A stretch of 64,000 nucleotides of DNA from Aliiroseovarius sp. S1339. GTDB taxonomy: Bacteria; Pseudomonadota; Alphaproteobacteria; Rhodobacterales; Rhodobacteraceae. Below, piece by piece: positions 26,626-35,015 of the stretch (position 1 is its first letter; the number at the start of each line of letters is the position of its first letter). The translations under genes were made by a program, and so were the position numbers. Below the pieces are notes generated by a model. That model saw nothing but the letters and a program-made list of their open reading frames with translations. It was not told where the DNA came from and ran no database searches. Location of the stretch: positions 310,001-374,000 of the forward strand of contig NZ_JALPQG010000002.1 of NCBI RefSeq assembly GCF_023195695.1. The letters run 5' to 3'.

Positions 26626-28080
26626 ATGACCACAGTCATTAAAAATGGAACCGTCGTCACAGCAGACCTTACCTACAAGGCAGACGTCTTGATCGACAAC
26701 GGCAAGATCATCGAAATTGGCCCGGATCTGAAAGGCGACAAGGAGTTGGACGCCACCGGTTGCTACGTCATGCCCGGCGGGATCGACCCGCACACGCACC
26801 TCGAAATGCCGTTCATGGGCACCTATTCCTCGGACGATTTCGAAAGCGGCACGCGGGCGGCACTGGCCGGTGGCACCACGATGGTTGTCGATTTCGCGCT
26901 GCCAAACCAAGGGGAAAGCCTGCTGGACGCGTTGAAACGCTGGGATAACAAATCGACCCGCGCCAATTGCGACTACTCCTTCCACATGGCCGTGACATGG
27001 TGGGGCGAGCAAGTGTTCGACGACATGAAAACCGTCGTTCAGGAACGCGGCATCAACACGTTCAAGCACTTCCTCGCCTATAAGGGCGCGTTGATGGTGA
27101 ATGATGACGAGCTGTTCGCTTCGTTCAACCGTTTGGCCGAACTGGGCGCGACCCCGATGGTGCATGCCGAAAACGGCGACGTAGTGGCGGAACTCTCCGC
27201 CAAGCTGCTGGCCGAGGGCAACACCGGGCCGGAAGCCCACGCCTATTCCCGCCCGTCGCAGGTCGAAGGCGAAGCCACCAACCGCGCGATCATGATTGCC
27301 GACATGGCCGGTGCGCCGCTCTATGTCGTACATGTGTCCTGCGAGGAAAGCCACGAGGCGATCCGCCGCGCCCGCATGCAGGGCAAACGGGTTTGGGGTG
27401 AGCCGCTAATCCAGCACCTGACCTTGGATGAAAGCGAGTATTTCAACAAGGATTGGGATCACGCAGCGCGTCGCGTGATGTCGCCGCCCTTCCGCAACAA
27501 GATGCACCAAGACAGCCTGTGGGCCGGTCTGCAATCGGGCAGCTTGTCCGTCGTCGCGACCGACCACTGTGCCTTCACGACCGAACAAAAACGCTATGGC
27601 GTTGGGGATTTCACCAAGATCCCGAACGGCACCGGCGGGCTTGAGGATCGGATGCCGATGCTGTGGACGAACGGCGTGGCCACGGGGCGCCTGACGATGA
27701 ATGAATTTGTCGCCGTCACCTCAACCAACATCGCCAAAATCCTGAACTGCTATCCCAAGAAAGGAGCTGTTCTGGTGGGGGCCGACGCCGACCTTGTTGT
27801 GTGGGATCCCGAGAAGGAAAAGACCATCACGGCAGGCAGCCAACAATCGGCCATCGATTATAACGTGTTTGAAGGCCACAAGGTCAAAGGCCTGCCCCGC
27901 TTCACGCTGACACGCGGCCAGGTTGCGGTGCATGACGGCGAGATCAAGACGCAGGAAGGCCACGGCAAGTTTGTTGAACGCGAACCGAACGCGACGGTCA
28001 ACACCGCGCTCAGCAAATGGAAAGAACTGACCGCACCACAGCCGGTCAAACGCACCGGCATTCCGGCGACAGGTGTCTAA
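26626..28080 (+). CDS. hydA: Dihydropyrimidinase (D-hydantoinase)
   Basis: Cyclic amidohydrolase opening dihydrouracil or dihydrothymine to the N-carbamoyl amino acid. The 484-residue urease-fold protein has the HxH pair in GGIDPHTHLEMPF, the carboxylated bridging lysine in FKHFLAYKGALM, metal histidines in VHAENGD and VVHVSCEESH, and the catalytic aspartate in ATDHCAF. The length and TMVVDFALP block fit dihydropyrimidinase rather than dihydroorotase. It lies 77 bases after the amidohydrolase, and its stop abuts the ABC ATPase start. Confidence 0.95.
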   Translation: MTTVIKNGTVVTADLTYKADVLIDNGKIIEIGPDLKGDKELDATGCYVMPGGIDPHTHLEMPFMGTYSSDDFESGTRAALAGGTTMVVDFALPNQGESLLDALKRWDNKSTRANCDYSFHMAVTWWGEQVFDDMKTVVQERGINTFKHFLAYKGALMVNDDELFASFNRLAELGATPMVHAENGDVVAELSAKLLAEGNTGPEAHAYSRPSQVEGEATNRAIMIADMAGAPLYVVHVSCEESHEAIRRARMQGKRVWGEPLIQHLTLDESEYFNKDWDHAARRVMSPPFRNKMHQDSLWAGLQSGSLSVVATDHCAFTTEQKRYGVGDFTKIPNGTGGLEDRMPMLWTNGVATGRLTMNEFVAVTSTNIAKILNCYPKKGAVLVGADADLVVWDPEKEKTITAGSQQSAIDYNVFEGHKVKGLPRFTLTRGQVAVHDGEIKTQEGHGKFVEREPNATVNTALSKWKELTAPQPVKRTGIPATGV

Positions 28081-28081
28081 G

Positions 28082-28864
28082 GTGAGCACAGAAACCATCG
28101 TAAAGGCCGAGAACCTCTCGCTGACCTTCCAAACCAATGACGGCCCGGTGCATGCGCTCAAGGACGTGTCGCTTGATATCAACAAGGGCGATTTCGTCAG
28201 CTTCATCGGCCCGTCGGGCTGTGGCAAGACAACGTTCCTGCGCTGCATGGCTGACCTGGAGGAGCCCACAGGTGGCTCGATCACGGTGAATGGTGTGTCG
28301 GCACGCGAGGCGCGTAAATCGCGTGCCTATGGTTATGTCTTTCAGCACGCAGGGCTGTATCCGTGGCGCACCATCGGGCGCAATGTTCGCCTGCCGCTTG
28401 AAATCATGGGGTATACGAAAGAGGACCAAGACGCGCGCATCAAACGCGTTCTCGAACTGGTCGAACTGGACGGGTTTGAGAAGAAATTCCCGTGGCAGCT
28501 GTCTGGCGGGATGCAACAACGCGCCTCGATCGCGCGGGCGCTGGCGTTTGACGCGGACATTCTGCTGATGGACGAACCCTTTGGCGCGCTGGACGAGATT
28601 GTGCGCGACCACTTGAACGAGCAGCTTTTGAAGCTGTGGGCCAAGACGCAGAAGACGATTGCTTTCGTCACCCACTCGATCCCCGAAGCGGTATATCTAT
28701 CAACCAAGATCGTCGTCATGTCGCCCCGACCGGGGCGGATATCCGATGTTATCGAGAACCCGCTGCCGGTAGATCGCCCGCTTGATATCCGCGACACTCA
28801 GGCGTTTCTGGACGTGGCACATCGGGTGCGCGAAGGGCTGCGGGCGGGACATTCCTATGACTAA
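28082..28864 (+). CDS. ABC transporter ATP-binding protein (SsuB/TauB/NMT1 type)
   Basis: ATPase of an importer, probably for pyrimidines or related compounds given the operon. Walker A GPSGCGKTT, signature LSGGMQQRASIARAL, Walker B LLMDEPFGALD and the switch VTHSIPEA are all intact. GTG codons at 28073 and 28082 both fit; I favour 28082 because it follows the upstream stop, has AGGTG upstream and gives 260 residues. Its 3' end overlaps the next permease gene by eight bases. Confidence 0.88.
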   Translation: MSTETIVKAENLSLTFQTNDGPVHALKDVSLDINKGDFVSFIGPSGCGKTTFLRCMADLEEPTGGSITVNGVSAREARKSRAYGYVFQHAGLYPWRTIGRNVRLPLEIMGYTKEDQDARIKRVLELVELDGFEKKFPWQLSGGMQQRASIARALAFDADILLMDEPFGALDEIVRDHLNEQLLKLWAKTQKTIAFVTHSIPEAVYLSTKIVVMSPRPGRISDVIENPLPVDRPLDIRDTQAFLDVAHRVREGLRAGHSYD

Positions 28865-29792
28865 GACCGCGCTTTCCGTTTTGACCGTTTTGGCCACCAT
28901 CGTCGTCATCTGGTATCTCGCTGTCGCGCCGATGAATATTCGCGTGGCTCTTGATCAGGCGGCACGCGCGGGCGCGGAAATTGAGCCCCCGTCAGCGGTT
29001 GAACGGCGCAATGTGCCGATTTTGACCCTGATGTCGAACAACCGCGACCATATCGCGGCGGGATATGACCTTGATCGCCCCCGGCTTCCCACCCCCATGC
29101 AAGTCGGCGAAGAGCTGTGGAAGACCACGGGCGCGATGGTCCTGAAGGGGCGCACGTGGTCGAAACGGTCGCTGATCTATCACGGATGGATCACGCTTCA
29201 GTCCACCTTCTGGGGCTTTCTGCTTGGCACCACAATTGGCATTGTCGGAGCCATTGCAATCGTGCAGTCCCGCGTGATCGAGATGTCGGTGATGCCGTGG
29301 GCCATCATCTCGCAAGCCATCCCCATCGTGGCGCTGGCGCCGATGATCATCGTCTTGTCATCGCAGGTCGGGATCGAGGGGCGCGGGTTTCCCAAGGCGT
29401 TGATTTCATCCTACCTGTGCTTCTTCCCGGTGCTGGTGGGCATGGTCAAAGGCCTTCGCTCGCCCACCGCAGAGCAACTGGACCTGTTGAAAACCTACAG
29501 CGCATCCGGCGTGCAGCGGTTCCTGAAACTGCGCATGCCAGCTTCGCTGCCCTATCTTTTCACGTCGCTGAAAATCGGCATTGCGGCCGCTCTTGTCGGT
29601 GCCATCATTGGCGAGCTTCCAACCGGGGCAATCAGTGGTCTTGGCGCGCGCATCCTGATCGGGGATCAGTTTGGCACACCGCTGGCGATCTGGGCGGCGC
29701 TTTTTGCAGCCGCCATTCTGGCCGGTGTGCTGGTCACCCTGCTTGATCGAACGCAGCATGTGCTGCTGCGAAGGATGGGGATGCGCTCATGA
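28857..29792 (+). CDS. ABC transporter permease (1)
   Basis: BPD-type inner-membrane permease, 311 residues, starting with a single hydrophobic segment (ALSVLTVLATIVVIWYLAVAP) and a long periplasmic stretch before the transport core. The EAA-like cytoplasmic loop is visible around LLKTYSASGVQRFLKLRMPASLPY, typical of the taurine/NMT1-type permeases. The start overlaps the ATPase gene and the stop overlaps the second permease (ATGA). Confidence 0.87.
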   Translation: MTKTALSVLTVLATIVVIWYLAVAPMNIRVALDQAARAGAEIEPPSAVERRNVPILTLMSNNRDHIAAGYDLDRPRLPTPMQVGEELWKTTGAMVLKGRTWSKRSLIYHGWITLQSTFWGFLLGTTIGIVGAIAIVQSRVIEMSVMPWAIISQAIPIVALAPMIIVLSSQVGIEGRGFPKALISSYLCFFPVLVGMVKGLRSPTAEQLDLLKTYSASGVQRFLKLRMPASLPYLFTSLKIGIAAALVGAIIGELPTGAISGLGARILIGDQFGTPLAIWAALFAAAILAGVLVTLLDRTQHVLLRRMGMRS

Positions 29793-30634
29793 ATTGGTTG
29801 ATCTTCGCCCTCGCCTTCTGGCTGGCGGCTTGGGCTGCAAATGTCACCATGGCCCGGTCCAAATGGTCCGACACGGCGCTTGTGCGATATGCGGTGCCGA
29901 TCATCTTCGGCATGACACTGTTGGTCGCGTGGGAGGCTTTGGTCCACAGCTTCAACGTCTCAGCCGCAATCCTGCCAGCACCATCTGCGGTCGCGGACAC
30001 GTTTGCGAACTCGACAGGGTTGCTGTGGGTGGATTTCAAGCAAACCGTTTTGAAAGGTGCGCTTAGCGGCTACTTTATCGGCGCGGGTGCGGCCTTTGTA
30101 ATGGCGGTCTTGATTGACCGGTCCCCCTTCCTGACGCGCGGGCTTCTGCCCATCGGGAATTTCGTGGCCGCCCTGCCCATCGTAGGCATCGCCCCGATCC
30201 TTGTCAGCTGGTTCGGGTTTGACTGGCAGTCAAAAGCGGCTGTGGTGGTCGTCATGGTGTTCTTTCCCGTTCTGGTGAACACGGTGCAAGGCCTGCGCGA
30301 AACCGACGCCATGCTGCGCGATCTGATGAAAACCTACGCCGCAGGATATTTCAAAACCCTGTGGAAACTGCGCATCCCGGCCGCCATGCCGTTTATCTTC
30401 AACGGGCTGAAAGTGGGGGCCACGCTGGCCCTGATCGGCGCAATCGTGGCCGAGTATTTCGGATCACCCACCCGCGGCATGGGCTTTCGCATTTCAACCG
30501 GTGTCGGCAGTCTGTCCATTGATCTGGTCTGGGCGGAAATTGCCGTCGCAGCATTGGCAGGCACGATGTTCTATGGTGTTGTGGCGTGGATCGAAAAGAA
30601 GGTGACATTCTGGCACCCGTCCCAACGAGGCTGA
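29789..30634 (+). CDS. ABC transporter permease (2)
   Basis: Second permease, 281 residues, with six or so transmembrane segments and the EAA loop LMKTYAAGYFKTLWKLRIPAAMPF. It is related to the preceding permease, and together they form a heterodimeric channel. Translationally coupled to it by a four-base overlap. Confidence 0.88.
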   Translation: MNWLIFALAFWLAAWAANVTMARSKWSDTALVRYAVPIIFGMTLLVAWEALVHSFNVSAAILPAPSAVADTFANSTGLLWVDFKQTVLKGALSGYFIGAGAAFVMAVLIDRSPFLTRGLLPIGNFVAALPIVGIAPILVSWFGFDWQSKAAVVVVMVFFPVLVNTVQGLRETDAMLRDLMKTYAAGYFKTLWKLRIPAAMPFIFNGLKVGATLALIGAIVAEYFGSPTRGMGFRISTGVGSLSIDLVWAEIAVAALAGTMFYGVVAWIEKKVTFWHPSQRG

Positions 30635-30674
30635 GCAATAATAATAACAAACGAAGTTCAACAAGGAGAGAGAC

Positions 30675-31664
30675 ATGAAATTCAATTCAGTGATCGGGGC
30701 TGCTGCCCTGGCGCTCACCTCGGGCACCGCTATGGCGGCGGACGAAGTGAAATTGCAACTCAAATGGGTCACCCAGTCGCAGTTCGCGGGCTATTACGTC
30801 GCGCTGGACCAAGGGTTCTATACCGAAGAGGATCTGGACGTGACCATTCTGCCCGGTGGACCGGATATTGCGCCCACTCAGGTGATCGCAGGCGGCGGGG
30901 CCGACGTGATCGTTGAATGGATGCCTGCCGCACTGGCCGCACGCGAAAAGGGTCTGCCGCTGGTCAACATCGCGCAGCCGTTCGCATCGTCCGGTATGAT
31001 GCTGACCTGCTGGGGCGATGTCGGTATCAGCGCGCCGGAAGATCTGGCCAACCGCACCCTTGGTGTCTGGTTCTTCGGCAACGAGTTTCCATTCATGAGC
31101 TGGATGTCCAAATTGGGTATCGCAACCGATGGCGCCAGCGAAACTGGCGTCGAAGTGTTGAAGCAAGGTTTCAACGTCGATCCCCTTGTGCAACGTCAGG
31201 CCGATTGCATTTCGACCATGACCTATAACGAATACTGGCAGGTGATTGATGCCGGTGTCACACCGGAAGAGCTGGTGACGTTCAAGTATGAAGACCAAGG
31301 CGTCGCGACGCTGGAAGACGGCCTTTACGTGATGGAAGAAAACCTGAGCGACGAGGCGTTTACCAACAAGATGGAACGCTTCGTGCGCGCCTCGATGAAG
31401 GGTTGGAAATGGGCCGAAGAAAACCCGGCCGATGCCGCCATGATCGTTCTTGAGTATGACGAAACCGGCGCCCAGACCGAAAACCATCAGGTGCGCATGA
31501 TGGGCGAGATCGCCAAGCTGACGGCGGGTTCGAACGGTGCACTTGACCCGGCCGCTTACGAGCGGACGGTTCAGACGCTTCTGGCTGGCGGGTCGGACCC
31601 CGTCATCACGATGGAGCCTGAAGGTGCATGGACCAGTGCCATCACCGATGCAGCGCTGAACTAA
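30675..31664 (+). CDS. ABC transporter substrate-binding protein, NMT1/THI5-like
   Basis: Periplasmic ligand-binding protein of 329 residues with a Sec signal peptide cleaved near AMAADE. The segment VKLQLKWVTQSQFAGYYVALDQGFY is characteristic of NMT1/THI5-like proteins that bind pyrimidine precursors. A strong AAGGAGAGA ribosome site precedes the ATG. As the last gene of the pyrimidine catabolic operon it probably captures a pyrimidine or its ring-reduced form; a thiamine-precursor role is the family alternative. A clear terminator follows. Confidence 0.88.
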   Translation: MKFNSVIGAAALALTSGTAMAADEVKLQLKWVTQSQFAGYYVALDQGFYTEEDLDVTILPGGPDIAPTQVIAGGGADVIVEWMPAALAAREKGLPLVNIAQPFASSGMMLTCWGDVGISAPEDLANRTLGVWFFGNEFPFMSWMSKLGIATDGASETGVEVLKQGFNVDPLVQRQADCISTMTYNEYWQVIDAGVTPEELVTFKYEDQGVATLEDGLYVMEENLSDEAFTNKMERFVRASMKGWKWAEENPADAAMIVLEYDETGAQTENHQVRMMGEIAKLTAGSNGALDPAAYERTVQTLLAGGSDPVITMEPEGAWTSAITDAALN

Positions 31665-31683
31665 AACCTGCTAAATTACTGAA

Positions 31684-31716
31684 CGCGGCGCGCTGTCACC
31701 AGTGCGCCGTTTTCAT
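31684..31716 (+). terminator. Terminator after the pyrimidine/ABC operon
   Basis: Stem CGGCGCGCTG (31686-31695) / CAGTGCGCCG (31700-31709) with one G-U pair and a TCAC loop, followed by TTTTCATTTT. Confidence 0.85.
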
Positions 31717-31795
31717 TTTGGACTATCGAAAAAAATTGGCGATCAACACCGCGAAATCGCCACCTTCCAGCAAGCCTTAAGGCTGCTGGTTAGCA

Positions 31796-32296
31796 TCAGC
31801 GGTGGACCTCAGTTTTCGGCGTGGTTTTTTTGAAGGAAATGGCGCCCACCGGGCACGCCATGGAACAGCCGCCACAGCCGTTACACAGGTCTTCGTCCAG
31901 CTCTGGTTGGGCATGGCCGCCGGTTTGCGGTTGAAATCCGATGGCGCGCTGGTCGCAGTGAGCTTCGCAGGTGCGACACTCAACACCGTTCAGCGACAGG
32001 CAGCTTTTGTCCACCGATCCTTTCCACAGCCACTCGTTTTCTGGCAACAGCGCGCCGAAGTCGCAGGCATCCGTGCATGCATGACAGAAGGTGCACGCAC
32101 CGCTATTGAAATCGAGAAATGGACGTTCATCGGCGTCATGGGCGATGATCCCTTCGGGGCACGCTTCGGCGCAATCACCGCATTGCGTGCAGGCGTCAAG
32201 AAACGCCGCCTCGACACCCGCCCCCGGCGGACGTTGGCGCAGAGTTCCGTGAACATCGCTTTTCAGATCAGAGCGTCTGACGGGTGATTCAGACAT
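31796..32296 (-). CDS. napF: NapF-type polyferredoxin
   Basis: Cytoplasmic iron-sulphur protein of the NapF family, which assists maturation of periplasmic nitrate reductase. Ligand sets are CTQCGDCAEACPEG, CTFCHACTDAC, CRTCEAHC and CNGCGGCSMACPVG. The ATG at 32296 (166 residues) is preferred over a TTG at 32302. It is monocistronic; napA, napB, napC and napD are not in the window, so the target enzyme lies elsewhere or the protein serves another redox enzyme. An FNR-like box sits 66-79 bases upstream of the start. Confidence 0.85.
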   Translation of the reverse strand: MSESPVRRSDLKSDVHGTLRQRPPGAGVEAAFLDACTQCGDCAEACPEGIIAHDADERPFLDFNSGACTFCHACTDACDFGALLPENEWLWKGSVDKSCLSLNGVECRTCEAHCDQRAIGFQPQTGGHAQPELDEDLCNGCGGCSMACPVGAISFKKTTPKTEVHR

Positions 32297-32361
32297 ATTC
32301 AAGTCGCTCGCTGTTTCTTGGAGTGCACGACAATCCTTAAACGAGACGGGCTCGCGCCCTA

Positions 32362-32375
32362 TTGACCTAGATCAA
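32362..32375. promoter_or_regulatory. FNR/Dnr-type box upstream of napF
   Basis: TTGAC-CTAG-ATCAA differs from the consensus TTGAT-N4-ATCAA by one base. It is centred about 72 bases before the napF ATG, the usual place for activation by an oxygen- or NO-responsive CRP/FNR protein. Confidence 0.7.
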
Positions 32376-32592
32376 CATTAATTGTCGGCACTGGTAGACC
32401 TCGCATCGTTTGACGAAGCTCTAGTATTGAATGCCGTGTCCACAAACGTACGCAAATATCAGAAATAGAATGATAATTTTTGAAAGCCATGCGAACAAGC
32501 TTTGACATAGAAGGCCATTACTGAACAGTGAAAGTTTTTTTGCCGTTTGGCACCAACGAGTGCCATACATCAGTTCTTTGTTCGCTCACCCG

Positions 32593-33969
32593 CTAGGCAC
32601 TGTCCGAACGATGCACTGGTGCTTGGAACCGGCCTTCAAACCCGGACACCTCGCCAATCGGCGGGGAATGAAATTCCAGTTTGCCGCCAGAATGACGCGC
32701 GACCTTGTCGGCGATGTAGAGGCCCAAGCCGAACCCATCAGTGGTTTTCGTCCCGCGCTGAAAGCGCTTTGGCAAATGATCAAGCTCTGACGGTGATAGC
32801 ACTGGACCGTCGTTCTTGACCCGCAGCACGCCTGCTTGCGTCAGTTCAACCTCAATCGGTGTATCGGCGGGGGCATGTTGGAAAGCGTTGTCGATCAGGT
32901 TGCCAGCAATCATGGCAAATGCATCGGGGTCGATATTGGCGAAGACTGCTTGCTTCGGTCGCACAATTCGCAGCCGGTTGCGCCGGTTGGCATCTCGGCA
33001 GCTATCGTCCAGAACGACATCTATGAGCTTTGATAGATCTTGCGCGTCCTGCGACATACCAATACCCGCTTCAGCACGTGCCAGCTGCAAAAGTCGCGTC
33101 ACCAGTCGGCTCATCCGCTTAAGCGCATCCTCAATGGCGGCAAGCCGTCCCCCAGCGTCGCCACCCGCCTCGGCCCGCATCCGTTGAACCTGAGCCAATG
33201 CCACTGCGACGGGTGTGCGCAACTCGTGCGCAGCATTTGTGGCGAAGGCGCGTTCCCCGTCCAACGCCTGTGACAGCCGGATCATGAACCCGTTCAGCGT
33301 GGCGGTGATCGCGCGCAGTTCAGCAGGCTGACCACTGGCGTCAATGGGGTCGAGCCGCGCATCGTTACGCGCTTCAATCTCGCGCCGCACCTGGTCTAGC
33401 GGGGACAACGCTTTTTTGCCAATCCATGCCACCGTCAGATAGACTAGCGGAAGAATGGCAAGCATGGGGATCACCAACGCCAGAACGCTTTCAAAGAAGA
33501 CTTCGGACCGTTCCTCGCGCAGGTCACCAACCTGCATGACAAAGCCTTCTTTGTTGGGCGGCGTAGTAAAAAACACATGGCTTTCGGTTCTGGTATAGCC
33601 CCGCGAACCTGCCGCTGGAAATACGGTTTCAGGCGGTGTGGCCGAGACCATCAGCGCGTTGCCCGATCGATCTAGCAGGCGATAGACCAACACCTCGTCC
33701 TCTAGCTCCATTCCGCCGTCGGGATCAAATCGCATTCTGCGTTCAAACTCGATTGGAAGGGGGTCACCGTTCGCCTTTGCGATCCGGAAATCACTAACAA
33801 TGGCGGGCAGGTATATCTGGGCAGTTTCCTGAATAATCTTGTCCGCAAACTCTAGCTGTTCGTGACGCAACACGACAGAGGTTGCGACCAGCGCAAGCAG
33901 CCAAATGAAGGCAAACCCGAAAATGATAAGACGCGACAGACGCCGGGCCAAGCTGTTGCGCACGTTCAT
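32593..33969 (-). CDS. Two-component sensor histidine kinase
   Basis: Inner-membrane sensor kinase, 458 residues. Transmembrane segments at about 12-34 and 160-185 flank a periplasmic sensor region of ~125 residues with no recognised fold. The phosphoacceptor is H248 in NAAHELRTP; the ATP-binding domain shows GNLIDNAFQHAP and GFGLGLYIADKVARHSGG. The architecture resembles QseC/PmrB. Its start overlaps the response regulator stop by four bases. The pair is divergent from an envelope glycosylation operon it may control. Confidence 0.92.
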   Translation of the reverse strand: MNVRNSLARRLSRLIIFGFAFIWLLALVATSVVLRHEQLEFADKIIQETAQIYLPAIVSDFRIAKANGDPLPIEFERRMRFDPDGGMELEDEVLVYRLLDRSGNALMVSATPPETVFPAAGSRGYTRTESHVFFTTPPNKEGFVMQVGDLREERSEVFFESVLALVIPMLAILPLVYLTVAWIGKKALSPLDQVRREIEARNDARLDPIDASGQPAELRAITATLNGFMIRLSQALDGERAFATNAAHELRTPVAVALAQVQRMRAEAGGDAGGRLAAIEDALKRMSRLVTRLLQLARAEAGIGMSQDAQDLSKLIDVVLDDSCRDANRRNRLRIVRPKQAVFANIDPDAFAMIAGNLIDNAFQHAPADTPIEVELTQAGVLRVKNDGPVLSPSELDHLPKRFQRGTKTTDGFGLGLYIADKVARHSGGKLEFHSPPIGEVSGFEGRFQAPVHRSDSA

Positions 33970-34625
33970 CCCTTGCCCATCCTGTATCCAAATCCGCGAA
34001 CCGTCTCGATCACATCGCGCCCCAGCTTGGCCCGCAGACGGCTGACATGGGCTTCGATGGCGTTGCTTTCTACTTCATTTCCAAACCCATAGAGCGCGTC
34101 TTCAAGTTCGGCCTTTGCGACGGTTATCCCGGGCCGTCTGCTCAGCCGATCCAAGATCGCCCATTCCTTGGTGGTAAGGCTGACAGGCTGTCCGTCCAGA
34201 TATACCGACTTGGCGGATGGCACGACCTTGATAGATCCAAACTGTCGCTGGGTTGCCCGACTGCTGTCCGCCCGCCGCAAAATAGCGGAGATGCGCGCCA
34301 GCATTTCGTCCAGATCATAGGGTTTGACCAGATAATCGTCGGCGCCAGCTTCAAGCCCCTCAATCCGCTCCATAATTCGGTCGCGCGCTGTGGCGATCAA
34401 GACTGGCGTGTTGGCCGACCTGTTGCGAAGGTCACGAACCAAGGACAGCCCGTCACCATCGGGCAGATGCAGGTCCAGGAGGATCAGGTCATATTGCGTC
34501 GCGCGCACGGCAGCCTGTGCGTCATCCAAAGTTCCCGCGATGTCGACGGCGTGGCTGGCTTCGCGCAAGTGGTCCGCGACCGCATCAGCAAGTCCCTGTT
34601 CATCTTCGATTACCAGCAATCGCAT
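33966..34625 (-). CDS. OmpR/PhoB-family response regulator (QseB/PmrA-like)
   Basis: DNA-binding response regulator, 219 residues: receiver domain with phosphoacceptor D51 in LILLDLHLPDGDGL and a C-terminal winged helix with SNAIEAHVSRLRAKLG and VRGFGYRMG. The ATG at 34625 begins the receiver domain; the longer frame to 34661 adds nothing. Coupled to the downstream kinase. A 114-base divergent region separates it from the lipid/sugar operon. Confidence 0.93.
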   Translation of the reverse strand: MRLLVIEDEQGLADAVADHLREASHAVDIAGTLDDAQAAVRATQYDLILLDLHLPDGDGLSLVRDLRNRSANTPVLIATARDRIMERIEGLEAGADDYLVKPYDLDEMLARISAILRRADSSRATQRQFGSIKVVPSAKSVYLDGQPVSLTTKEWAILDRLSRRPGITVAKAELEDALYGFGNEVESNAIEAHVSRLRAKLGRDVIETVRGFGYRMGKG

Positions 34626-34739
34626 TCCGTTTGGTCCACTTTTTTCGCAACCATAAAACATTCGTCAGCAATCGGTAAGGTAGGGATGAGATGACCCCGA
34701 CTCCGGCACTAGGGCCGGGTGGCAAGCGTTGGAAAAATC

Positions 34740-35015
34740 ATGTCGGTAAGCTCTGTTTGGCTCGGAATCGGGTTTCTGGGTCAGTTGCTCTTCACATCCA
34801 GATTTCTTGTTCAGTGGATTGTCAGTGAACGTAGGGGGGAAAGTGTGGTTCCGCTGGCGTTTTGGTGGTTCAGCCTGGCAGGCGGCCTGACGCTGTTATC
34901 ATATGCCATCTGGCGCCAAGACCCGGTGTTCATCCTTGGACAGGCTACGGGTCTGTTTGTCTATGTGCGCAACCTGATCCTGATCAGACGCCGCAAGGGC
35001 GAGGTTACGTCATGA
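34740..35015 (+). CDS. LAB_N-domain membrane protein (lipid-A-disaccharide synthase N-terminal-like)
   Basis: Small 91-residue membrane protein consisting only of the LAB_N domain, about three transmembrane segments with the typical FTSRFLVQWIVSERRGESVVPLAFWWFS block. Stand-alone LAB_N proteins accompany polyprenyl-phosphate sugar systems; a transport or assisting role is proposed but unproven. The ATG at 34740 has GGAAAA upstream; a GTG at 34719 is an alternative. The stop overlaps the next gene start by four bases, making it first in a three-gene operon. Confidence 0.85.
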   Translation: MSVSSVWLGIGFLGQLLFTSRFLVQWIVSERRGESVVPLAFWWFSLAGGLTLLSYAIWRQDPVFILGQATGLFVYVRNLILIRRRKGEVTS

